Below, one piece after another: positions 11,959-24,606 of a DNA stretch of 64,000 nucleotides. Both the position numbers and the translations under genes were made by a program. How positions within the stretch are numbered: position 1 is the stretch's first letter; every line of letters begins with the position of its first letter. Under the pieces are notes generated by a model that was not told the DNA's origin, ran no database searches, and saw only the letters and a program-made list of their open reading frames with translations. This DNA comes from Stomoxys calcitrans. Its lineage: Eukaryota; Arthropoda; Insecta; Diptera; Muscidae. The stretch lies in the NCBI RefSeq assembly GCF_963082655.1, contig NC_081553.1, forward strand, positions 45,853,933 through 45,917,932, read 5' to 3'.

Positions 11959-13425
11959 AAGTAAAAAGGCGTTAAGTTCGGCCGGGCCGAACTTTGGATA
12001 CCCACCACCTCGGGCATATATCTAAACCACCTTTCATCAAAAATCGGTGAAAATTGCATACCTTATTTCCCATAGCAGTTATATCGAAATATATTCCGAT
12101 ATGGACCAAATACTAATAAGTACAGTAGCAATATCTAATAATAAACCGAACTGAACCATATACTGTCACTGTGTGTCAAATTTCAGTGAAATCGGATTTT
12201 GCGTTTTTATGGGGCCAAGACTTTAAACCGAGATATCGGTCTATATGGCAGCCATATCCAAATTTGAACCGATTTGGGCCAAGGTTGCAGAGAATTGGCG
12301 ATGAGCCTAACACAAAGCACTGTCCCATATTTCGGAAAAATCAGACAATAAAGGCGCCTTTTATGGCCCCAAAACCTAAACTAAGAGATCGGTCTATATG
12401 GCAGCTCTGTCCAAATCTGGACCGATCTGTGCCATATTGCAGAAGTATGTCAAGGGTCTTAACTTGACCTTTTATGGCTTTTTATGAGCCTAAGACCCAA
12501 ATTCGGAGGATCGGTCTATATGGCAGCTATATCCAAATCTGGACCGATCTGGGCCAAATTAACGAAGGATATCGAAGGGCCTAACACAACTAACTGTCCC
12601 AACTTTAAGCAAAATCGGATAATAAATGTGGTTTTTATGAGCCCAAGACCCTAAATCGAAGGATCGGTCTGTATAGCAGCTATATCCAAATTTGGACCGA
12701 TTTGGACCAAATTAACGAAGGATATCGAAGGGTCTAACACAACTCACTGTCCCAAATTTCAGCAAAATCGGATAATAAATGTGGCTTTTATTGGCCCAAG
12801 ACCCTAAATCGGAGGATCGGTCTATATGGCAGCTATATCCAAATCTGGACCGATCTGGGCCAAATTGGCGAAGAATGTGGAAGAGTCTAACACAACTCAC
12901 TGTCCCAAATTTCAACAAAGTCGGATAATAAATGTGTCTTTTATGGGCCCAAGACCCTAAATCGGAGGATCGGTCTATATGGCAGCTATATCCAAATCTA
13001 GACCCATCTGAGCCAAATTGACAGAGGATGTCGAAGGGCCTAACACAACTCACTATCCCAAATTTCAGCAAAATCGGATAATAAATATGGATTTTATTGG
13101 CCTAAGACCCTAAATCGGCGGATCGGTCTATATGGGGGCTATATGAAGATATAGTCCGATATAGCCCATCTTCGAACTTAACCTGCTTATGGACAAAAAA
13201 AAAAAAGAATTTGTGCAAAGTTTCAGCTCAATATCTCTATTTTTAAAGACTGTAGCGTGATTTCAACAGACAGACTAAGAGACGAACAGACGGACGGATA
13301 TGTCTATATCGTCTTAGATTTTTACGCTGATCAAGAATATATATAGGGTCGGAAATGGATATTTCGATGTGTTGCAAACGGAATAACAAAATGAATAAAC
13401 ACCCATCATTCGGTGGTGGGTATAA
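11959..13425 (-). mobile_element. HINE-like element, complete, about 1.47 kb
   Basis: At left are caagtaaaaaggcg and the palindrome ttcggccgggccgaa (11978-11992); at right 'cattcggtggtgggtataa' ends at 13425. The word gcagctatatcc recurs at 12523 (as cagctatatcc), 12676, 12829 and 12982, exactly 153 bp apart. The (GTCY)n tract is short here. Confidence 0.82.
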
Positions 13426-14019
13426 AAATCGGTTTACATTTGAATGTAGCTCCCATATATATGTTAGTCTGATTTGGACAAAAATTGCAATTATATCGTC
13501 ATTTGTAAACAGATTCTCACGAATTTCTGCACGAGGGAATCTCTTCAGAGTTTCGACATAATTGGAGGATTTAATAGAAATTGGTTCAGATTTAGATATA
13601 GCTCCCATATATATGTTCGTCCGATTTGGACTAGTATTGCAAAAATTTTGTCATTTGTTAGGGACTACAACGAAAATTGCCACAAAGGATTCCCTTATGA
13701 TTCCCGGTTTTGCTATTGAATTTCATAGAAATCAGTTCAGATTCGATTATGAATAATGTTCAATGATTTAGTGATTTGTAAAGAGCGGTTAACAAAGTTT
13801 CTCTTATAACTCTTCTGATGACTGAAGAATTTCATAGACATTTTTTCAGTTTTAGACATAGCTCCTGATTTTCACTTTTAAGGCCTTTGCTAACGCATTT
13901 ACCAAACGAATATATCAAATTTAAGCAAATTTTAAATTCAACGACTTAGCCTGCATATCCAATGTGGTGTAGGATATCAAAAAGTCGGCCTCGCCCGAAT
14001 CTAGCCCGTCCTTGCTTGG
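13426..14019 (+). mobile_element. family C related element, 3' part
   Basis: Units with 'gatatagctcccatatatatg' end in 'ggtgtaggatatcaaaaagtcggcctcgcccgaa' class sequence and CCTTGCTTGG, the family C version of the hairpin end. It stops about 90 bp before peroxidase exon 14109. Confidence 0.65.
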
Positions 14020-14108
14020 TTTTATTATCCCAAAAATTTTATAAACAATCTTTTTTTCACCTAATTTTCTTTACTTTTTTTAATTTATTTTAATTTTCTA
14101 TTTTACAG

Positions 14109-14282
14109 AATATTTCTATTAACAGCAGCCCTGCTGTCACCCTACCTTATCGAAGCACAATTCCATAATTTTGGTGAAGCCATAAATACATCACCAGTGG
14201 GTGGTGATTGTACTCTTATACTAGCCGGTCCAGGCAGATCATCAGTATATGATTACAGTGTGAATTTATTCCGGGGATCGCT
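14109..14282 (+). CDS. secreted heme peroxidase, internal exon carrying the end of the signal peptide
   Basis: The exon follows a T-rich tract ending in ttttacag and is closed by the donor gtaagt at 14283. Its first base completes a codon begun in an upstream exon. The reading frame is open throughout: a hydrophobic run (IFLLTAALLSPYLIEA) that looks like the core and cleavage region of a signal peptide, then a mature start QFHNFGEAINTSPVGG. The last codon is split (ct + a) and joins in frame to the exon at 42615. The conceptual join RGS-L-TPYNGDSTCITYDAV is typical of the N-terminal region of insect animal-heme peroxidases (chorion peroxidase / Irc-like group). Such enzymes are secreted and use H2O2. 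The exon holding the start codon was not found and probably lies left of the window. Family assignment is by recognition, not by search. Confidence 0.8.
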
Positions 14283-14289
14283 GTAAGTA

Positions 14290-14838
14290 ATTCTCAAAAT
14301 TTTCAATTTAATTATCAACATATCAAAATCATAAAATTCAAATTAAATTCTTAAAAAATATACCACTTTAATGGACTATTTGGGTTATTTTGTACCCAAT
14401 TTTCCCATTAAATGAAACTTCATAAAAATATATTTGCATTAATTAGCACTCATTTTCGTTAGATTGCAGAGCTTCATTACCATATTCACACCTTTGAGAT
14501 GATGTTCAAAAGTGCATGGGGTAAACCGCCAACATTTAACTGAAAACAACATGGCAGATGTGCAATTGATTGGATTTTTCGCAAAGAGATTCGTGAATAT
14601 TTTCATCCTTGTATGTGGAGTTGGGTTTGCTATACACAGCCTGTAACATACAAATTGCCATCAACTAATTAGCTCAATTGCCAACACTTCTTGGCGTGAG
14701 ATGTAATGTGAATTGTATTTCAAATGCACCACATGACACAACTCTGCAATATTGATGACAATGTGTAGTATAGTTGTGTAAAGGGGTTCTAAAGGCAACA
14801 ATTAGCAGTCGTATTAGTGGTATTTTGGTAAACTTGTA
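14290..14838. other. gene-free intronic DNA
   Basis: No repeat family or gene recognised. Confidence 0.5.
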
Positions 14839-14839
14839 A

Positions 14840-16744
14840 AACTCTTCCTTTTGGATGTTACAAACAAATGCACTAAGTTATAATACCCTGTACCACAGTA
14901 GTGGTGTAGGGTATAAAGAAGAAATCTGGGTTGTAGCTATGTCCGTCTGTCCGTTTGTCTGTCCGTCTGTCCATGTTAATGTTTGTGCAAAGTACAGGTC
15001 GCAATTTTCATCCGATCGTCTTCAAATTTGGTATGGGAATGTTTTTTCGGCCTAGAGACGAAGCCTATTGAAGTTGGAAAAAATCGATTCAGATTTGGAT
15101 ATAGCTCCACATATATATAAGTTCGTCCGATTTCGAGTAATATAGCAATGAAATGGTCATTTGATAATCGATTCTCTCGAAATTTGGCAGGACGGATTTT
15201 TATATCCTCCACCATAGGATGGGGGTATACTAATTTCGCCATTCTGTTTGTAACACCTCGAAATATGCGTCTAAGACCCCTTAAAGCATACATATTCTTG
15301 ATCGTCATGTCATTTAAAGTCGATCTAGCCATGTCCGTCCGTCTGTCTGTCGAAAGCACGCTAACTTCCGAAGGAGTAAATCTAGCCACTGGAAATTTTG
15401 CACAAATACTTCCTATTAGTGTAGGTCAGTTGGTATTGTAAATGGGCCATATCGGCCCATGTTTTGATATAGCTGCCATATAAACCGATCTTGGGTCTTG
15501 ACTTCTTGAGCCTCTAGAGAGCGCAATTCTTATCCCATTTTATTGAAATTTTGAACGTAGTGTTTTGGTACCACTTCGCTAATTATGGTTTAAATCGGTC
15601 CATGTTTGGATATAGCTGCCATATAAACCGATCTTGGGTCTTGACATCTTGAGCCTCTAGAGGGCGCAATTCTTATCCGTTTTTTTTTTTTTTTTAATTT
15701 TGCACGTAGTGTTTTGGTAGCACATCCAACAACTACGCTAATCATGGTTTAAATCGGTCCATGTTTTGATATAGCTGCCATATAAACCGATCTTGGGTCT
15801 TGATTTCTTGAGCCTCTAGAGGGCGCAATTCTTATCCGATTTAACTGAAATATTGCACATAGTGTTTTGGTAGCACTTTCAATAACTACGCTAAGTATGG
15901 TTCAAATCGGTCGATGTTTTGATATAGCTGCCACATATACCGATCTTGGGTCTTGATTTCTTGAGCCTCTAGAGGGCGCAATTCTAGTCCGATTTCCCTG
16001 AAATTTTGCACGTGATGTTTTGATATCACTTCCAACGACTGTATTAAGTATGATTCAAATCAGTCCATAATCTGGTATAGCTGTCATACAAACCGATATT
16101 GGATCTTGACTTCTTGAGCCAATAGAGGGCGCAATTGTCATCCGATTGGACTGAAATTTAGCATGAGGTGTTTTGTTAAGACTTTCAATAACTGTGCTAG
16201 GTATGGCGCAAAACAGTACATAACCTGATATAGCTGCCATATAAACCGATCTTGGATCTTGACTTTTTGAGCCTATAGAGAGCGCAATTCTTATCCGATT
16301 TGCTTGAAATTTTGTATAACGGCTTCTCTCATGACCTTCAACATACGTGTCTAATATGGTCTAATAGCTTAACACAGCTCCCATATAAACCTATCTCCCG
16401 ATTTTGCTTCTTGAGCCCCTACAAGGCGCAATTCTTATCCGAATGAACTGAAATATTACACAATGACTTCTACAATGTTCAGCATACATTTATGGTCCGA
16501 ATCGGACCATGACTTGATATAGCCCCAATAGCATAACAATTCTTATTCTTTGTTTGTCTAAAAAGAGATACCGCGCATAGAACTCGACAAATGCGATCAA
16601 TGGTGGAGGGTATATAAGATTCCGCCGAGCCGAACTTAGCACGCTCTTACTTGTTTTATGACTCTCGATGTTACTGGTGAATTTTATAGAAATCGGTTCA
16701 GATTTGGATATAGCTCCCATATATATGTTCGTCCGATTTGCAGT
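14840..16744 (+). mobile_element. family C element split by a HINE-like insertion
   Basis: The left piece 14840-15199 has its first 80 bases inverted (ends ggtgtagggtataa at 14922) and then runs plus from the (GTCY)n tract at 14940. The right piece is 16654-16744. Compared with intact family C (33595-33660 and 34125-34190), the break falls in ggatttc/cttatgactctc, where the HINE-like element 15200-16653 is inserted. Confidence 0.65.
15200..16653 (+). mobile_element. HINE-like element, complete, about 1.45 kb
   Basis: Starts TTATATCCTCCACCATAGG, carries the mini-me core 'attcttgatcgtcatg' and a short (GTCY)n at 15336-15351. It then has about seven tandem units (gccata words at 15474, 15618, 15777 and 15930) and ends with a degenerate hairpin and CTCTTACTTG at 16653. 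Confidence 0.8.
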
Positions 16745-16751
16745 AATAAAA

Positions 16752-17060
16752 TTGCACATTTTTCCCATGAACATTCCACTAAGGAACAGCGGCAAGCTTC
16801 TCACATATCAATAAGTGCAGTCCGATTCAAGTTTAAGCTCAATGATAAGGGGCCTCCTTTTTATAGCCGAGGCCGAACGGCGTTCCCCAGTGCTACAACT
16901 TTTTGGAGAGAAGTTTTACATGGCTTAGTACCTCACAAATGTTTCCAGCATTAGGAAGGGGAAAACACCGCTGAACATTTTTTTGATGGTCTCGCCAGGA
17001 TTCGAACTCAGTCGTTCAGCGTCATAGACGGACATGCTAACCTCTGCGCTACAGTGGCCT
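16752..17060 (-). mobile_element. tRNA-derived SINE (SINE-A), full length
   Basis: On the minus strand the head shows box A TAGCGCAGAGG and box B GAGTTCGAATCC, the body and the tail next to 'gaacattccactaagg'. It lies at the right end of the broken family C element. Confidence 0.85.
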
Positions 17061-18196
17061 TCATTATTTTTTTTTTTTTTTTTGATGATTTCGTACTCGT
17101 TTAAAATTGTTGTAAGATAAAATTCAATCATACTTTCATATACCCAACCGAACCCAAATTTTGATTCACACTTGTATATACAAATTAAAAAAAAAAATAA
17201 ATATTTACTAGCCAAAGTATTACGAATATCTAAATCGTAATACTATTATATATACTATAATAAATGTGAATTTTCATATAATAAAAGAAATACCAATACT
17301 AGAAATTGCCAAAAGAAAAGTGAACTTGACAACAAACGCATTGCACTGCTAGCTAAAATTGCTTGTCAAGCTAGTCCGAATAATTACCGAAGAAATGAAA
17401 AATGGGAGGAAAACAGCTCAGAAATGGATGTTAGCAAATCGTGTTGCGGACCATTACATTTGGCTTATGCAGTTAATAAATTTCATTTAAGGAAAAAGTA
17501 ACTATCACCCATGCGTGTCGCTGTTTCTGCAAATGGACATAAAGGAGTTTTCTTTCATTCCATGGCCACGCTCCATTTGTGTGGGGCCAGGAGGTGGATG
17601 GTAGAGACGTACAAAATGTACGCACATAACAAATGCCACATTTTCAAAAAAATTTACTTTTTGGGACATTACGACATCCTAACTGGAGTGTGGCAATTGC
17701 CTGATGCACTCACTTACCAATGGAAAGTTAAACATATACATCAATTGCAGAAGATACACTCGAGAAAAGGGGAGTACATAACCATGAGTAAACATAAGTA
17801 GTATAACAAAACGTATTCAAGAAATTATGAGGAAAAGCTTTATGTTGGACTGAGGCTACATAATACACACTCCACCATTGATGGTATTTTCATCTTCTAT
17901 TTCCAAAGTAGATGAAAATTGACCGAATATAATAATTGAACGAAACAGTTGACCAATTTTGTATTTCAATTACTTTGCAAGAACCTGGGGTCGGATTATA
18001 TGGAAACGCTCCTATTTATAGATTTTTTGGGCGGGATTTGGTTTGAGTATTGAAAGGCATAAACGTACCCCACATACTAAATTTAAGCCAAATCGGACAA
18101 AACTTTAGGCTGAAGGAGCACTTTATATGTGATCTATGTTCATATCTGAACCGATGTGGCTAATTCGTAGTCCCCAAAGTCCTACATCAATAAATC
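17061..18196. other. gene-free intronic island
   Basis: AT-rich DNA with a poly-T run (17069-17084). A 96-codon frame at 17511-17801 has no recognisable domain or splice context and is not called. Confidence 0.5.
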
Positions 18197-19950
18197 TTCT
18201 TATATATAAAATTCAATTTGTATTGGTTTGCTTATTTGTCGGTTTGTTTGTTTGTTCCGTATAGACACAAAACCGGCTGAACCGATTACCTTGGAATTTT
18301 CACAGATTGTGTAGGTTGGTCTGGAAGAAAACATAGGCTATATAATTTTCTGCTATCGGGAGGGGGGCGGACCCTCCCCCTTACCCTAAATGTACTACCC
18401 AAAAATAAAAGTGGACCGATCGGGACAATATGGGATTCAAATGAAATTTATTCAATAGTAGACTACAAATTTCATAATAAAAGTTGAGTCCAAGTACCTG
18501 GGGAGCCGCCCCAGCCCCAAACCCCCATAAAATAGGTTTATATGACGATCATGACAATATGGGACTCAAATTAAAGGTATTCGGTAGTAGATAAAGAATA
18601 TGGTCAGGAAGTAGGAATAGGCTTTATAATTTATTGATATCGGAAGGGGCCCTCCACCGTTACCCCAAAAACACCACCCAAAATAAAAAGTGGACCGATA
18701 AGGACAATATGGGTATCAAATGAAAAATATGCGGGAGTAGATATCGATTCTTGCATACAAACTCATGTCGAAGTATATGGCGTCACCATAACCCTACAAA
18801 AACGACCAAAATGGGCACATTACGGATGCCCCGTATATCGGTTTGTTTGTTCCGCATAAACTAAAAACGGCAGAACGGATTTTCTCGAAATTTCCGCATA
18901 TCCTGTATGTTGGTCTGGAAGGAAACATAGGCTATATAATTTTTCGATATCGGACGGGTGACGGACCCTCCCCCTTATGCCAAAACACAACCCAAAATCA
19001 GAAGCAGACTGATCGGGACAATATAGGTATCAAATGAAAGGTAATGGAGAGTAGAATACGAATTTGGTATTAAAATTTGAGTCTAAGTACTCATCGGGCA
19101 GCTTCAACACCAAAACTGCCCCAAAACAGATATATTGGACGTTCAATTCAATATGGGGCTGAAATAAAAGGTATGCGGGAGTAGATTTCGAATCTGGCAT
19201 ACACAATCAGATCGAAGTATAGGTGGTCACGCCACCCGTCAAAAACGCCATTAGACCCATTATCACTATATAATACTTGGCTGAACCGATTTTCTTAAAA
19301 TTTTCATAGATTGTGTACGTATGTCTATAGGGAAACATAGGCTATATAGTTTTTAGATATCGGGTGGATGCGGATTTTCCTCCTTACCCCAAAAACTCCA
19401 CCTATATCCGAAAGTGGTCCGATGGGCTCAACAAGGATATCAAATGAAAGGTATTAGAGACTAGAAAACGAATATCTTATTAAAATTTGATGGGACTCAA
19501 ATGAAAGGTATTAGGGAGTAGATTACGAATATGACATTAAAATTTGCGTTCAAGTCTAGGTGACGCTTTTCCTCCTAAATATATATGAAATGTTTTTTTT
19601 TGACCCATTATGACAATATGGGACTCAAACGAAAGATATTTGAGAGTAGAAAAGGAATTTAATATCCCTCCCCTAATGAGAACATTACCCTAAGGAAGAA
19701 CATTACCAACAGGAACCAAGAGGGGGCAAATTCTCACACATAAATGAGTGCTTTCCGATTCAAATTTAAACTCAATGATAAGGGACCCTATTTTATAGCC
19801 GAGTGCGAACGGCGTCCCGTAGTGCGACACCTCTTTGGGGAAAGTTTTTTAAATGACTATGCATGGTGTCCAGCGTCATAGGCTATCACCACCCTAAAAA
19901 GATATTAGAGGGTTAAAGAAGGCGCAGCGGAGTGGGCCCGGTTCGGTGAA
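18197..19950 (-). mobile_element. family B long repeat with a nested SINE-A piece
   Basis: Diverged units with 'ggaccctccccctta' and 'aacataggctatataatttt' run from 18197 to 19680. A SINE-A fragment follows (19683-19886), and then the family B head in reverse (19887-19950, ending 'gcccggttcgg'). No protein coding. Confidence 0.65.
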
Positions 19951-20032
19951 GGGTTTATTAAGAGATTAATAAAAAATTTTATAGCAATTTTTATTTTCGA
20001 TTTTTGTATTTTTACTCATCGGGGAAACACTG

Positions 20033-20165
20033 GGCGCCGTTAAGACTCGGCTTTCAAAAGGAGGCCTCCTTGAGCTTAGACATAATTCTCAAAGCACTGA
20101 TTGATATGTGACAAATTTGCCCTGTTCCTTAATTGATTGGTCATGGGCAAATTTGCATTTGCATT
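20033..20165 (+). mobile_element. SINE-A fragment
   Basis: It contains 'ggcgccgttaagactcggct' and the tail 'tggtcatgggcaaatttgc'; the tRNA-like head is missing. Confidence 0.65.
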
Positions 20166-21560
20166 AGGAGTGATCTTGGTTTGTTAATTCGTGAAAAGTG
20201 TTCATAGTGAGAATAGACTCACATGCATATGATATAATCTTACCCAACTGGATCACACGATAAGCTAGCTGTCTCTCTATCCGTAACCTTGTTTGCTATT
20301 GAAAAGTTCTGTGTAGTTATTTTCTATTTTTACTGAGACATCGGAAAAGTGGCTTTGTAGTCAACGAAAGTTGATAACTTTCGATCAGTTTTTCTGGGGT
20401 ATTTTCACAGATTTTTATTTGAAATATTTGGTACGTAAAGTACAATTATGTCCTTCAACTAAATCCATTTGCGTCAACTTTCAGTAGAATTCATGCTTAG
20501 CACCCTTGTTTATCCTTTCTTTTGTTTGTTTATTGGTTTTCTTTTACATCATATTAACATACATAATTTTTTTCTCGAGTGTATTTTATAACGCACTGGG
20601 ATTGAAGCCTCACCTTCATTTCTCCTACCAACACCTCTTTCAATTAAGGCACAATTTTAGATAAGACATTCCTCATAAACGCCACAAATAGAGTGCGAGC
20701 CAAGAAAACCTGTAGCATCAGGAAGTTTGTTTCGAATGCGAAAAAGACAAAAATTTAAATTAGTTACACAAAAATGTTAACCAAATGTAACGAAATCCCA
20801 ATGCATTGGTGAGAAGGAAAAATAAAATAATGAGTTATGTGCGCAGATATGCATGATGAACGAGTATGTGATATAAAAAAATTAAGGCTCCCCTCTTCAG
20901 CACGCAATGAATTGAATTGAACTTTGATTTGTTGGCCAAGAGGTTATAGCCCAAGTAAATTGCATTAATTATGCGAACGATGAGGAGCTGTACGAGTATG
21001 CAAAAACGCTGATACAAATGCGTAATTATTTTATTGAATTGCTTTTATACTCTCACTTCGATGAGTGTGTTGGCGATAAATATTTGAAGTTAACTCAGTC
21101 ACTTTAGTTGCACTCATTTTGTTTGGTTTTCTCGACGCACAGTACATACAGGCGGCAGGTGTGTCAACGTTATGTTTATTTTGACGCTACCATGTAATGT
21201 TGTGTTTGTAAATTCAATTACTTAATGGTATGTTAACATACATAACTGGGAACTAGGACGACTTGTCGAGCTGCTCACTGCAACTGTTGGTGGCTTTTTT
21301 TGGATTCGAGTATGTGTTGGACACGCGACTTCGCGACTCTAGCAGCATAACATATAACATAATGATATTGTCCAAATGTGGTCATTTATTTGAGTTATAT
21401 TTGGGGTACTTTAAAACGTGGGGTACAGGGAAGGAAAACAAATAAAGACGCATTTTTTGGTTAGTCCAAATCTTATGTACCCCTCCGCTAAGGATTGCAT
21501 TTTCAAACTTTATTGGACAAATTTTAATTATAATCAGAAACTAAAAATTTATCCATATCA
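20166..21560. other. gene-free intronic island
   Basis: No repeat or gene recognised; moderately AT-rich unique-looking DNA. Confidence 0.5.
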
Positions 21561-21814
21561 GATAAAAATTAAATCCTGCAGCCTGTTAAGAAAGAAAATC
21601 AAAAGTCGTCCTTTCTCGCCCCGTCCGAAACGGGATAACTATGAACACCACACAGGCGAGAGCTTTGAGCTCCGACTTGTTATCGTTATCTCGATATCGC
21701 GGAAAGCTTAGGGAGCGTCCACAGGTGGCGGATGGCGAAAAGCTCCGTTTTTATGCGGAGTAGCTGCAAATACGGTCGCGATTTTCGAGAGGAGAGTCTC
21801 TTTAGAGAGGAGTT

Positions 21815-22135
21815 ATATAGCATATGGCAAATTTTGGCCAAGAACATTCCGCTAAGGAACAGGGGCAAACTTTTCACATATCAATGAGTGCAGTCCGATT
21901 CAAGTTTAAGCTCAATGATAAAGGGCCTCCTTTTTATAGCCGAGACCAAACAGCGTGCCGCAGTGCGATACCTCTTTAGAGAGAAGTTTTATATGGCATA
22001 GTGCCTCGCAAATGTTGCCAGCATTAGGAGGGGAAAACCACCGCTGAAAATTTTTTCTGATGGTCTCGCCAGGATTCGAACCCAGGCGTTCGGCGTCATA
22101 GGCGGACATACTAACCTCTGCACTACGGTGGCCGG
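21815..22135 (-). mobile_element. SINE-A, full length, inside the LINE 5' region
   Basis: On the minus strand box A TAGTGCAGAGG and box B GGGTTCGAATCC are present, with the complete body. The LINE sequence 'accggctctt' resumes directly after the head at 22138. Confidence 0.85.
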
Positions 22136-24185
22136 GCACCGGCTCTTAATAAAAAACTGAGTTCATTGGCACTCAGATGACGAGGCGAGATGACAAGTCG
22201 AGTAATTGGTGCCTTCAAATAACCAATGGCCAACATCAGCGTCTGTTCCCTGGTTAGGGGCGGCTGGAGACGAGAGTCGTATCTTGGAGAAAGCGGCTCG
22301 CGATGCAAGAGATACATGTGCGATCCCATTAAACCTATGTGGTTAAGGCGCTGTGCCAGTAACCCGCCCCCGGAAAACTATGAGAAAGAAAGGTATAGTA
22401 AAATCGACCCCCCTAACGTTGACGACCCACGCAAACGAAAAAAGGAACATGATTTGCGGATCTGTACCTTGAATGTCCGCACCCTCTATAGAGAAGGTGC
22501 AGTATACGCGCTGGCGAAGGTATTGGAGAAGTATTAGGCAGATATCCTCCTTACAGGAAGCGCGATGGACTGGGAATGGCGTCACAACGGCACCAAACGG
22601 TGACGAACTATACTTTAGCTACCACAACACGAGGCATGAATTTGGCTCTGGACTTGTGGTTAGCAGGAGACTGAAACACCTTGCCTCCAGCTTTACTCCG
22701 GTGGATGAGAGGCTAGCCACAATCTGCATTAAAGCCAAATTCTTCAACATCAGCCTTATTTGTGTCCATGCCCTGACGGAAGACGAGGACGAGCAGACCA
22801 AGGATATTTTCTACGAGCGCCTAGAGAGAGAATATGACCGCTGTCCCGCCCATGATATTAAAAACGTTCTGGGAGATATTAATGCGAAGATATGGAAGGA
22901 AGACAATTTTGGTCCAACAGTCGGAAAGCTTAGCCTCAACGAGATAAGGCAGTAATGGGTTGAGACTGATAGATTTCGCGGCGGCAAAACCATGGTAGTT
23001 AGTAGCACCAGATTTCCACATAAAAATATTCACAAAGCCACATGGTTGTCACCCCATCAAAATACAAGGAATCACGTTGTGATAGATGGAAGGCATTCAT
23101 CCAGCGTATTAGATGTACGATCGATCCGTGGAGCGAATATAAATTCGGATTTGCAGCAAAGGTTCGCACCCGTTTGAACATGGCGAGGAAAGTACGATCT
23201 GACACTGCACGGAAGCTGGAAATTGAAAAGCTGCTAACACAACAAATGGCAGCAGCATACTCCACTCGACTCGACCCAACTGCTTAATGAAATCACTTCT
23301 TGTTCCGATGATATAATGGCAAATTTTTGCCCACTCCATGAAAAATGCCGCGAAATCCGTACTTCGGTACCGGAAGCCTCCTCCAAGAAACCCATGGTAC
23401 GACCAAGAGTGTCGAGATGCTACTGAAGCCAAGAATGCGGCATATAGACCAAACCTGCAATCAGTAGTAACGCACGAGATGATGGAAAGGTATCGGGAGA
23501 AAAGGAGAGAGGAGAAACGTCTATTCCACAGAAAGAAAAAGGAAATGGAATGACGCGAGTGTGAGCGAATTGAGACAGGAGTCAGAATGAAGTTCGGAAA
23601 TTTTACCAAAGAATTAAACTTCAAACCGATGGTTTGGCGCCGGCAATCCTTTTTGTTGAGACAAAGAAGGAAATCTGGTAACTGACTCAAATAGCATGCT
23701 GAGGATATGGAAAGAAAATTTTACCCAACTGCTAGTGTCCAAAGTTGGCGGCGAAGGGATGACGCAAAACCAATCCCTGTTCATGATATAGAATATTTAC
23801 CTCCTAGTCAGAATGAGGTCCAAGTAGCAGCCAGTAACAAGGCAGCAGCAGCCGATGGATTACCAGCTGAACTATTTAAGACCGGAGGCGACACATTGAT
23901 AAGGGGTATGCATCAGCTTATCTGCGCAATCTGGCTAGAAGAACGCATACCCGATGATTGGGACCTCAGCATACTATGTCCCGTACACAAGAAAGGAGAC
24001 AAGACGTAATGTGCCAACTACAGAGGAATAAGTCTCCTCCCCATCACATACAAGATACTCTCGGGCGTACTGTGTGAAAGATCAAGACCTAAAGTCAATA
24101 AGATAATTGGGCCCTATCAATGCGACTTTAAACCTGATAAATCCACCTAAGACCAGATATTGACACTGCGCCAAATTCTGAAAAA

Positions 24186-24606
24186 TTTTGCAAAATTATA
24201 ATACGGTCCTGCAGGCGGAGATCTAGGGGATCACGGCCTACTTGTGGTGGCACGGTTTTAACTCGAAGAAATTGAGTGTGAATATCATTATGGACAGTAA
24301 ACTGGCCAACAGTGTTTTAACATCCAGGACATTAACGGACGGTCATGGAGTGTAAGAGGGGGTTCATGCCTTCTCTGGGTGTTTGAGTGTATTGTTTGGA
24401 TGCTGGGCAATAGCGAATTAAAGGGGAATGGAGGGGCAGATAAAATGGCCGTAGGGCCAGAGGACTCCTATCAGTAAATTTGGTGAATGCGAAACCTTTT
24501 GGGTAGTGGCAGACCGAGTTAAGAGCGTGGGCTACGAAAGCGTATGTTGCACTGTGTAACAGTGAAATGGGCGGTTGGACGAAGAACATCCTATGCGGCT
24601 ATCTGT
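24186..24606 (+). mobile_element. RNase H fragment of the LOA/R1/I-type LINE
   Basis: It matches the reverse of 8440-8850: 'aatac-gtcctgcaggcggagat' and 'aaaccttttgggtagtgg' class words, encoding decayed RNase H. LINE sequence 'caacacctaccatctctt' resumes at about 24612, so this is an insertion or gene-conversion patch. Confidence 0.65.

Noticed and set aside
12712..13071. 119-codon minus-strand frame with repeated SYLCHIDRSSD-like words
   Set aside because: Same cause: 153-bp units of a HINE-like element; no domain and no conserved start.
17511..17801. 96-codon plus-strand frame in a repeat-poor island
   Set aside because: No recognisable domain, no splice signals in phase, and composition like the surrounding non-coding DNA.
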